This document shows, in pieces, positions 1-6,402 of a DNA stretch of 8,825 bases; position 1 is the stretch's first letter; each line of letters starts with the position of its first letter. A program made the translations under genes and the position numbers. Location: NCBI GenBank assembly GCA_027047745.1, contig JALTUB010000036.1:1-8825 (forward strand). The letters run 5' to 3'. The notes under the pieces were generated by a model. That model searched no databases and had not been told where the DNA came from. It worked only from the letters and a program-made list of their open reading frames with translations. The stretch is from Sulfurimonas sp. (lineage in GTDB: Bacteria > Campylobacterota > Campylobacteria > Campylobacterales > Sulfurimonadaceae).

Positions 1-12
1 AAAGAGTAAGAT

Positions 13-696
13 ATGCAAAAACTAAATGACTTAACCTTAAAACAAAGAGAAGAACTTTTTAGACAGCTTCGTATCTCAATCACTCATCACTCAAATGCGA
101 TAGAAGGAACAACTCTCTCTTTTGGTGAAACAAAAGAGTTACTTGAACATGGAAATACTGCGGGAGATAAGCCACTACATGAGCAACTTGTTATCTTAGG
201 CTTTGCAAAAGCTTATGATGTAATAGTCCGTGAAGCTACAAACAGAGAAAATATTATTGATAGTAGTTTTATAAAAGATATTCATGCCATTATGTTTGAA
301 GATGCTCTAAAAGTTTCTCCACAATTTGTATCTAAACCTATAGGAGCATATAGACTAGATGAACGATACATAAAAGGTGTAGATATAAAACTTTCGCTTC
401 CTCATAAAATCTCAAATGATTTAGAAAATTTACTTTATAGATTTAATAGTAACGACATGAGTTTAGAAGAGATTGCAGAGTTTCATATATTATTTGAAAG
501 AGTTCATCCCTTTGCCGATGGCAATGGAAGAGTAGGAAGGTTGATAATGGCTTTTCAAGCTATACAAAATAATATCGTCCCACCTCTTATAGAAAATGAA
601 CATAGAAGTGAATACTTAAAAGCCATTAATGATAAAAATGAACTTTTTAAGTTTATAGATAAGAGTATTCAAAACAGTATGAACTTACTAAACTAA
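13..696 (+). CDS. Fic-domain protein (probable AMP transferase), self-inhibited class II type
   Basis: The 227-residue protein carries a complete Fic signature, HPFADGNGRVGR at residues 165-176: catalytic His165, Asp169 and the Gly-Asn-Gly-Arg phosphate-binding turn, with second Arg176. Families with this full motif usually transfer AMP from ATP to a hydroxyl on a target protein. The KPIGAYR segment near residues 109-114 fits the substrate-docking flap. Near the N-terminus, SNAIEG (residues 27-32) matches the inhibitory-helix motif (S/T)xxxE(G/N), whose Glu31 would block productive ATP binding; this makes it class II by established classification. It is short: the C-terminal winged helix seen in longer class II proteins is absent. 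An in-frame TAA at 7-9 makes the ATG at 13 the most upstream start; the ribosome site is weak. The target is unknown. No separate antitoxin gene is seen downstream, and any upstream neighbour lies outside the window. Confidence 0.93.
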   Translation: MQKLNDLTLKQREELFRQLRISITHHSNAIEGTTLSFGETKELLEHGNTAGDKPLHEQLVILGFAKAYDVIVREATNRENIIDSSFIKDIHAIMFEDALKVSPQFVSKPIGAYRLDERYIKGVDIKLSLPHKISNDLENLLYRFNSNDMSLEEIAEFHILFERVHPFADGNGRVGRLIMAFQAIQNNIVPPLIENEHRSEYLKAINDKNELFKFIDKSIQNSMNLLN

Positions 697-714
697 AAGT
701 AGATTTGCTGAGCA

Positions 715-720
715 TATAAT
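715..720 (+). promoter_or_regulatory. possible second -10 box (TATAAT)
   Basis: A perfect TATAAT lies 18 bp after the Fic stop codon and ends directly before the first TGAC...GTCA palindrome. It could be an upstream promoter for the efflux operon, but the sequence before it is still Fic coding sequence and lacks the long T-rich tract seen at the downstream promoter. In DNA this AT-rich a chance hexamer is quite possible. Confidence 0.3.
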
Positions 721-733
721 TGACCAATAGTCA
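721..733 (+). promoter_or_regulatory. operator-like palindrome 1, probable TetR-family site
   Basis: TGACCAATAGTCA has inverted arms TGAC/GTCA around a 5-bp centre. The core TGACYRATAGTC recurs 54 bp downstream at 775-786, centre to centre, so the two sites are related rather than isolated. It lacks the outer GGTCA half present at the second site, so it is probably weaker. Assignment to the adjacent TetR protein is inference from position. Confidence 0.55.
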
Positions 734-772
734 TTTATTATTTTTTAAGTATGAAAACTCTATAATTTCTTA
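734..772 (+). promoter_or_regulatory. probable main promoter of the TetR-efflux operon
   Basis: A perfect -10 box TATAAT lies at 761-766. Upstream, where a -35 box would sit, there is a T-rich tract (734-750) and no TTGACA-like hexamer. That arrangement is typical of housekeeping sigma promoters in Campylobacter and Helicobacter relatives. Transcription would start near 772-774, at the edge of the second palindrome (775-791), so a repressor bound there would block the polymerase. The leader before the ATG at 811 would be about 38 nt. Confidence 0.65.
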
Positions 773-774
773 AT

Positions 775-791
775 TGACTGATAGTCGGTCA
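775..791 (+). promoter_or_regulatory. operator palindrome 2, probable binding site of the TetR repressor
   Basis: TGACTGATAGTCGGTCA has arms TGACTGA and TCGGTCA that match in 6 of 7 positions around a TAG centre. This TGACYGA-type inverted repeat resembles operators of many efflux-linked TetR/AcrR repressors. It lies just after the -10 box and covers the expected transcription start, an ideal position for repression. A second, shorter palindrome (GACT/AGTC around GAT, 776-786) is nested inside it and corresponds to the upstream site at 721-733. Confidence 0.72.
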
Positions 792-810
792 TTTTAGATA
801 AAGGGGTTTT

Positions 811-1449
811 ATGGCTATTATCGTAGATAAGGTGCAGAAGAAAAAAGATATTGCACTCTCATGTAAAGAGCTTTTTGTAAACAACAGTATAAAAGACTTG
901 ACAATCTCACAAGTTGCAAAAACTGCTGGGGTTGGGAAAGGGACTATCTATGAGTATTTTAAAAACAAAGAAGATATTGTTTTTGAGATAGTAAATATTT
1001 TACTCCAAGAACATAATGAGAAAAAAAGAGAAAAAATCCAAGCTCTTAATTCTGCCAAAGATAGAGTAAAAATCTTTTTTTATGTATTTTATAATGATGA
1101 CAATGAGCAACTTAGAAAACTTTATAAAGAGTTTATATCCATATCCTTAATGACTCCAAACAAAGAGATGATGCAATTTCAAACAAAATGTGCAACTACC
1201 TACTTTAACTGGTTTGAAGAGATAATACAAGAAGGCATAGACAATGGTGAACTCATCAAAGATGCCAAAAAACTTGCAAGAGGTCTTTTTGTTGTTGGTG
1301 AGGGTATGTTTATCTCAAGTGAGGTAACAACAACTATCGATGACTTAAAAAAAGAGTTTGACCTGTTTTTTGACACAATTTTCGACCTAATGGAGGTAAA
1401 AAATGAAACTACTGCTACTGCTAGTTCCACTTCTCGTATATGGGGATAA
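811..1449 (+). CDS. TetR/AcrR-family transcriptional repressor of the efflux operon
   Basis: The 212-residue protein has the TetR-type N-terminal DNA-binding domain. The helix-turn-helix spans about residues 30-50 (LTISQVAKTAGVGKGTIYEYF), followed by the typical KNKEDIV start of helix 4. The rest is a helical ligand-binding and dimer domain with no recognisable ligand signature. AAGGGG at 801-806 serves as ribosome site for the ATG at 811. It is the first gene of the operon and faces the same way as the pump genes, so it probably represses both itself and the transporter through the palindromes at 721-733 and 775-791 and is released by a pump substrate. The last 15 or so residues (NETTATASSTSRIWG) look unlike a folded TetR end: they are encoded in a 47-nt overlap with the next gene, in another frame, and the tail may simply be a by-product of that gene's signal-peptide sequence. 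Confidence 0.92.
   Translation: MAIIVDKVQKKKDIALSCKELFVNNSIKDLTISQVAKTAGVGKGTIYEYFKNKEDIVFEIVNILLQEHNEKKREKIQALNSAKDRVKIFFYVFYNDDNEQLRKLYKEFISISLMTPNKEMMQFQTKCATTYFNWFEEIIQEGIDNGELIKDAKKLARGLFVVGEGMFISSEVTTTIDDLKKEFDLFFDTIFDLMEVKNETTATASSTSRIWG
1392..1396 (+). promoter_or_regulatory. ribosome binding site inside the repressor gene
   Basis: GGAGG lies 6 nt before the ATG at 1403 and is one of the strongest Shine-Dalgarno matches in the window. It sits within the TetR coding sequence and fixes the start of the outer-membrane channel gene at 1403, before the repressor stop at 1447-1449. Confidence 0.82.
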
Positions 1450-2638
1450 CCTAAAAGAGCTTATTGATTTTGCTGCAAAGCATAACGATATAGTTCATGC
1501 AAAAGAGTATGTAAAAGCATCACAAGCAAAAGAAGTTGAGTCTAAAAAGAGTTCTTACTTTCCAACTGTGGATGTAGGTGGCTTTTACAAAAGAGATGAT
1601 GATGTATCGCCATTTCAAGCAGGAGATGTTTATAGTGGCTATGCAAAAGTTGGTCTTGACATCTATGATGGTGGTAAAAAATCATCTTTAGTATCTCAAG
1701 CAAAACTATCACTTCTCTCATCAGACTATGATAAAAAAGCTTACCAAAAAAGTTTAGCACTTCAAATAACGCAAGATTTTTTCACTATAAAAAGTTTAGA
1801 ATCATCACTAAACGCAAGAGAAGAAGCAAATAAATCTCTAAAAGCACAACTAAACAGAGTAAGCCGTTTTTACCAAGCAAAGATGGCAACTAAGGATGAT
1901 GTAGATAGAGTTCAAGCAGATTTTGATACAAATATTTACAAAATGCAGTCTATAAGATTTCAAATACTCTCTTTAAAATCTTTGCTAGAACTAAAAGTTG
2001 GTAAAAAGATAGATACTCTTGAAAAATCATCATTTAAAAAGAACGAGGTTTATGAGTACAAACTACTAGATAGCACAAACGCCCTTATCTCTAAAAAAAG
2101 CTCTATACAAAAAGGTGCAAAAGCTCTTGATAGTGCCTACTATCCTAACTTAAGAGTTGAAGATACTTACAGTGTCTATAACTATGAAAGACTAGACCCA
2201 AATCTAGTAGCACTTAATGCCAAGCCGTTAAACAAGCAAAATACCCTACTCTTTACGCTTAACTTTAGAGTCTTTGATTATCAAAACATAGAAAAAACTA
2301 AAGAGGCTGTTATGTTAAATGCTCAAGCTATAAATGAACAGATAGAGTTTCATACAAAAGAGCAAAAAGTTCGGTATGAACTATCAAAAGAGAGGATAAA
2401 AACTGCAAAGGCTAAAATAAAAAGCTCACTAAGTGCTTTAAACTCAGCCTCAAGTGCATTTGTAACGATAGAGAAAAAGTATAATGCTGGTATAGTTGAC
2501 TATATAGTATATCTACAAAGTCTAACACAAAAAACCAATGCAAAAGCACAATACGAAAGAAGTCTAAATGATTTGGAAGTTGCTTATGCGACACTTTATT
2601 ATTACCAAGCAAAAGATATTAAAGAGGAACTAAAATGA
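1403..2638 (+). CDS. TolC-like outer-membrane efflux channel protein
   Basis: This 411-residue protein would form the trimeric outer-membrane duct of the efflux system. Residues 1-14 are a short Sec signal peptide (MKLLLLLVPLLVYG, likely cut before Asp15). No Cys is present there, so it is not a lipoprotein as some Campylobacter channel proteins are. The body is long, Lys/Ala/Ser-rich amphipathic helix, as in the TolC alpha-barrel, with two internal halves. The second half ends in the family-typical pattern YNAGIVDYIVYLQSLTQ, with the rest of that helix running to about residue 405 (EVAYATLYYYQAK). The start at 1403 is supported by GGAGG at 1392-1396 and by the signal peptide it produces. It overlaps the upstream repressor gene by 47 nt and the next gene by 4 nt (ATGA), suggesting coupled translation. 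Confidence 0.9.
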   Translation: MKLLLLLVPLLVYGDNLKELIDFAAKHNDIVHAKEYVKASQAKEVESKKSSYFPTVDVGGFYKRDDDVSPFQAGDVYSGYAKVGLDIYDGGKKSSLVSQAKLSLLSSDYDKKAYQKSLALQITQDFFTIKSLESSLNAREEANKSLKAQLNRVSRFYQAKMATKDDVDRVQADFDTNIYKMQSIRFQILSLKSLLELKVGKKIDTLEKSSFKKNEVYEYKLLDSTNALISKKSSIQKGAKALDSAYYPNLRVEDTYSVYNYERLDPNLVALNAKPLNKQNTLLFTLNFRVFDYQNIEKTKEAVMLNAQAINEQIEFHTKEQKVRYELSKERIKTAKAKIKSSLSALNSASSAFVTIEKKYNAGIVDYIVYLQSLTQKTNAKAQYERSLNDLEVAYATLYYYQAKDIKEELK

Positions 2639-3342
2639 GAAAGATACTATTGGGATTTATTTTACTACTAAACATAGCTCATGCACAAGAGATTTATGCA
2701 ACCTTTAATGTTCAAGCACTTAAAGATGCAAAACTTGCTTTTATCGCAAGTGGTATCGTAAGCAAGGTCAGCGTAGATGTTGGAAGTAGTGTAAAAAAAG
2801 GCGAAGTTTTAGCTCAACTTGAGAGTAGCGATATTAAAGCTATGCTAGATATTGCACAAACAAAACTAAAGTATGCAAAAAAAGATTATGAAAGACAACT
2901 AAAGATAAAAGACCTTATAGATGAAGCAAAGTTTGACAAGGTAGCCAACAGATATGAAAATGCAAAAAATCAGTTAGCTTACCAAAAAGCACTCTATAGA
3001 AAAACCTTTTTGCGCGCACCTTTTGATGGTGTGATTTATGAAAAAGATATTGAAAAGGGGGATGCTGTTAGTGGCTTGATGCTAAAAACTGCCTTTAAAA
3101 TCCAAAGTAAAAGAAGAAGAAAACTCATCCTCTCTTTTGACCAAAAAAATCATAAACTTATCAAACTTGGAGATATATTTACTTACAAGGTTGATGGAGA
3201 TACAAAAACATACAAAGCTAAAATCACAAAAATATATCCTCGTATAAACACTAAAGATAGAAAAATGCAAGTAGAGACTAGAGCAAACGACATCATGAGT
3301 GGTCTTTTTGGCGATGGTTACATAAAAGTATCGGACAAATAG
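2635..3342 (+). CDS. short periplasmic adaptor (membrane fusion protein) of the RND efflux system
   Basis: At 235 residues this adaptor is far shorter than the usual 350-400. Residues 1-17 are a signal peptide ending AHA, with probable cleavage before Gln18; no lipobox Cys. The biotinyl-lipoyl-like domain is split as usual: first half about 35-65 (GSSVKKGEVLAQLESSDI), a short alpha-hairpin about 66-122, second half RAPFDGVIYEKDIEKGDAVS at 127-146. A beta-barrel follows (about 163-232) and the protein stops at its end. The membrane-proximal domain of AcrA-type adaptors therefore seems missing. It should bridge pump and channel in the periplasm. GAGGA at 2624-2628 precedes the ATG, which overlaps the previous stop as ATGA. 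A basic patch KRRRK lies at 159-163. The gene is intact with no frameshift visible. Confidence 0.9.
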   Translation: MRKILLGFILLLNIAHAQEIYATFNVQALKDAKLAFIASGIVSKVSVDVGSSVKKGEVLAQLESSDIKAMLDIAQTKLKYAKKDYERQLKIKDLIDEAKFDKVANRYENAKNQLAYQKALYRKTFLRAPFDGVIYEKDIEKGDAVSGLMLKTAFKIQSKRRRKLILSFDQKNHKLIKLGDIFTYKVDGDTKTYKAKITKIYPRINTKDRKMQVETRANDIMSGLFGDGYIKVSDK

Positions 3343-6300
3343 ATGTATAAGATAGCCATAAACAGACCCATAGCAACACTTATGTATGTTATCACTTTAG
3401 TGATATTTGGTTACATGAGTTTTAAGTCTATGCCCTCAGCACTTTTTCCAAAAGTTGACTTTCCTATGGTTACTATCAAAACCATATACCCAGGAGCAGA
3501 TTCTAGCACTATAGAATCACAAGTTACAGACAAGATAGAAGAGGCAATATCAAGAATCGGTGGGGTCGATAGTATGGTCTCCACAAGTAGCGAGGGTGTG
3601 AGTGTTGTCATGGTTAAGTTCTTTTTAGAGAGAGATATAAATGAAGCAACAAATGATGTAAGAGATAAGGTCTCAGCTGTGTCACTTCCTCGTGATGCAA
3701 AAACTCCTCTTGTTAGTAAGCTTGACATTGGAGGGGCTTCAGTTATAAATGTTTTTCTGACTGCTAAAGCCGACACATTGCAACATCTCATGAAATTTGC
3801 AGATGAGAAAGTAAAACCTCAACTACAAAAGATAAATGGCGTTGGGGCTATTAACATCATAGGCTACAGAGATAGAGAGATAAAAATATACCCAAATATA
3901 AACCTTTTAAACAAGTTTGGTATAACTATCTCCGAGTTAAATGCTATCGTTGAGAAAGAAAATGTCAAGATAGGAGGAGGAAAACTCATAACCAAAACAA
4001 ATGAGTTTACTTTAGAAACAGAGGCAGATGCTCTTAGTGTTCATGACTTAGAAAACATACAGATAAAAGACAATCTTAGACTAAAAGATATGGCAACTGT
4101 AAAAGACACTCTCAGTGATGCTAAAAGCTATGCTTCTTACAATGGCGTCCAAGGAGTTATGCTTGAAGTTCAAAAAATCTCTGGCACAAATACTCTTGAC
4201 ATTGTAAAAAGGGTAAAGGAAAGTATCCCTAAACTAAAAAAACTTGCAGGGGATAGATTTGGTGTAGAGACGATGCAAGACACTTCACTATTCATCATTC
4301 ACTCTCTTAAAGATGTAGAGTTTGACCTTATTTATGGCGCTATTTTAGCCGTTATCATCATCTTTTTCTTTTTAAGAAATTTCACTATCACCATTGTTTC
4401 TGCTTTTTCTATTCCTATCTCCATCTTGGGAACTATCGCACTTATGGACTACATGGGATACGACTTAAACAAATTGACACTTATTGGGCTTACCCTATCC
4501 ATAGGGATAATCATTGATGATGCCATAGTTGTTTTAGAAAATATCTACAAAAAACAAGAAGCAGGAATGAGTAGGTTTCAAGCTGCTTACGAAGGAACAA
4601 AAGAGATGGCATTTGCCATAGTCGCCATATCTGCCATGCTCTTAGCTGTTTTTATACCTGTGTCAAACATGAGTGGCATAGTAGGAAAGTTTTTTGAGAG
4701 TTTTGCCATGACAGTTGGTTTTGCTATCATCATCTCTTTTACAGTGGCTATGACATTTATTCCTAGCGTAAGTGCTAGAGTTTTAAACAAGGGTGAGAGT
4801 TGGTTTTATGACTTTAGTGAGCCTATCTTTAAACTGCTAGAAAAGATGTACGACAGCTCTTTAAAACTTGTGCTTAGATTTAAGATTATCACACTTATCT
4901 TAGTTATAGCAATCTTTGTTGGGAGCTTAAACCTTTTTCCAAAGATTGGCATGAACTTTTTGCCAAAAGAGGACAAATCAGAGTTTGAAATCAAGATAAA
5001 AGCTGAGGCAGGAATCTCTTTAGCACAGATGATAAAAGAGTCTAAGAGGGTAGAAGACTTTATAAAAAAAGACAAAAGAGTCGTGTTTACAACTCTGAGT
5101 GTCGGTTACAATAGTGTTAAAGAAAAAAACAAAGCAAAAATATATGTAAAACTCATACCTAAAGATAAACGCAAAAAAAATCAAGAAGAGATAATCCAAG
5201 AGTTTAGAGAAGAGTTAAAACCTTATCAGAAAAACATGTATATAACTGTAGCTTCCATACCTGGCATAAAAGGCACAGGGGTCACTGTTCCTTACCAGAT
5301 AGTTTTAACATCCGACTCTTTTAAAAAACTAGCAGTAGCTACAAAAAACTTAACCGACTATCTAAAGAAGAAAAAAGGTTTTATGGATGTTGATACAAAT
5401 CTTGACGAGGGAAAACCACAGATAGACATTCACATCATCAGAGAAAATGCAAATCGTTTGGGTATCTCTGCTACTCAAATATCACAAGCTATTTCCACTG
5501 CTTTTTCAAGTGACTTGGAGATTTCACACTTCCAAGAGGATGGGAAACAGTACAATATTACACTAAGATTTAACGATAAACATCGCATGAGTATAGATGA
5601 CATCAAAAAGATACAACTTCGTGCTAAAAATGGGGAGTTGGTATATCTTGATGGTTTAGTAAACTTTACACAAACCAAATCTTTAGCATCTATTTATCAC
5701 TTTGATAGACAAAGGCAAGTAAGCATTTTTTCCGATTTGTTTGGTCTTGACCTTGGTGGAGCAGTTAGTTACACAGAAAAAGGCATAAAGGAGTTACTAC
5801 CAAAAGGTGTTTCATATCGTTTTACAGGTTTTGCTGATGAGATGGTAAAAACTGGTAAAGCTTTTGGAGCAGCTATAGGCTTGTCTCTTATCTTGATGTT
5901 TATTATCTTAGCCATTTTGTATGAGTCACTTATCCAACCTATTATCATCATGATGGCACTTCCTCTTAGTATCATCGGCGTCATGATAGCTCTGTACTTA
6001 TCTGGGCTACAGTTTAGTCTTTTTGTCCTCATAGGTTTTATGCTTCTTATGGGTATGGTCGGAAAAAATGCAGTCTTGCTAGTTGACTTTGCAAACAGAG
6101 CCATGGCAGATGGAAAAAGTGCAGATGAAGCCCTTTTAGAAGCAGGAGAAAAAAGACTTCGCCCTATCCTCATGACAACTATCGCCATGATAGTTGCCAT
6201 GTTGCCTCTTGCTATAGGAACAGGATTGGGAAGCGAAACAAAAGCACCAATGGCAATGTCAATCATAGGAGGACTAACAAGTTCTATGTTTTTAACACTT

Positions 6301-6387
6301 CTAGTCGTTCCTGTGATATATAAATTTATAAATCCACTCGATAGATGGCTTAGAAAATTTTATGAGGTGACACAGAGCAAGATTTAG
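3343..6387 (+). CDS. RND-family inner-membrane efflux pump (AcrB-like, HAE type)
   Basis: This 1014-residue protein has the full RND plan: TM1 near residues 9-27, a large periplasmic porter/docking loop, TM2-TM6 (about 327-478), TM7 about 514-533, a second large loop, then TM8-TM12 (about 840-998). The TM4 proton-relay pair is present as Asp392-Asp393 in GIIIDDAIVVLENI, and the TM10 lysine as Lys908 in GMVGKNAVLLVDFA. These match the AcrB residues D407, D408 and K940, so it should be proton-driven. The DDAIVVLENI motif places it with hydrophobic/amphiphilic compound exporters rather than metal exporters; the substrate is not readable. The ATG abuts the adaptor stop (TAG ATG) and has only a weak ribosome site (CGGA at 3332-3335), so translation probably depends on coupling. 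Length is close to the family norm of about 1030-1050. Confidence 0.95.
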   Translation: MYKIAINRPIATLMYVITLVIFGYMSFKSMPSALFPKVDFPMVTIKTIYPGADSSTIESQVTDKIEEAISRIGGVDSMVSTSSEGVSVVMVKFFLERDINEATNDVRDKVSAVSLPRDAKTPLVSKLDIGGASVINVFLTAKADTLQHLMKFADEKVKPQLQKINGVGAINIIGYRDREIKIYPNINLLNKFGITISELNAIVEKENVKIGGGKLITKTNEFTLETEADALSVHDLENIQIKDNLRLKDMATVKDTLSDAKSYASYNGVQGVMLEVQKISGTNTLDIVKRVKESIPKLKKLAGDRFGVETMQDTSLFIIHSLKDVEFDLIYGAILAVIIIFFFLRNFTITIVSAFSIPISILGTIALMDYMGYDLNKLTLIGLTLSIGIIIDDAIVVLENIYKKQEAGMSRFQAAYEGTKEMAFAIVAISAMLLAVFIPVSNMSGIVGKFFESFAMTVGFAIIISFTVAMTFIPSVSARVLNKGESWFYDFSEPIFKLLEKMYDSSLKLVLRFKIITLILVIAIFVGSLNLFPKIGMNFLPKEDKSEFEIKIKAEAGISLAQMIKESKRVEDFIKKDKRVVFTTLSVGYNSVKEKNKAKIYVKLIPKDKRKKNQEEIIQEFREELKPYQKNMYITVASIPGIKGTGVTVPYQIVLTSDSFKKLAVATKNLTDYLKKKKGFMDVDTNLDEGKPQIDIHIIRENANRLGISATQISQAISTAFSSDLEISHFQEDGKQYNITLRFNDKHRMSIDDIKKIQLRAKNGELVYLDGLVNFTQTKSLASIYHFDRQRQVSIFSDLFGLDLGGAVSYTEKGIKELLPKGVSYRFTGFADEMVKTGKAFGAAIGLSLILMFIILAILYESLIQPIIIMMALPLSIIGVMIALYLSGLQFSLFVLIGFMLLMGMVGKNAVLLVDFANRAMADGKSADEALLEAGEKRLRPILMTTIAMIVAMLPLAIGTGLGSETKAPMAMSIIGGLTSSMFLTLLVVPVIYKFINPLDRWLRKFYEVTQSKI

Positions 6388-6402
6388 GATTTAAAACTAG
6401 GC

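Noticed and set aside
774..800. TTGACT (774-779) as a -35 box with TAGATA (795-800) as -10
   Set aside because: The spacer is only 15 bp, the start would fall almost on the ribosome site, and TTGACT is part of the operator palindrome. The TATAAT at 761-766 explains transcription better.
3411..3791. 126-codon open frame on the minus strand
   Set aside because: Antisense to the strongly conserved N-terminal region of the pump, with no promoter, ribosome site or family resemblance.
5173..5180. A run of eight A in the pump gene as a phase-variation or slippage site
   Set aside because: The reading frame is intact through it and A runs are common in this AT-rich Lys-rich sequence; phase-variable tracts in these bacteria are usually G or C.
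5769..6266. 165-codon open frame on the minus strand
   Set aside because: Lies wholly antisense to TM8-TM12 of the RND pump; the frame is open because of that gene's codon pattern, and it has no ribosome site or recognisable domain.
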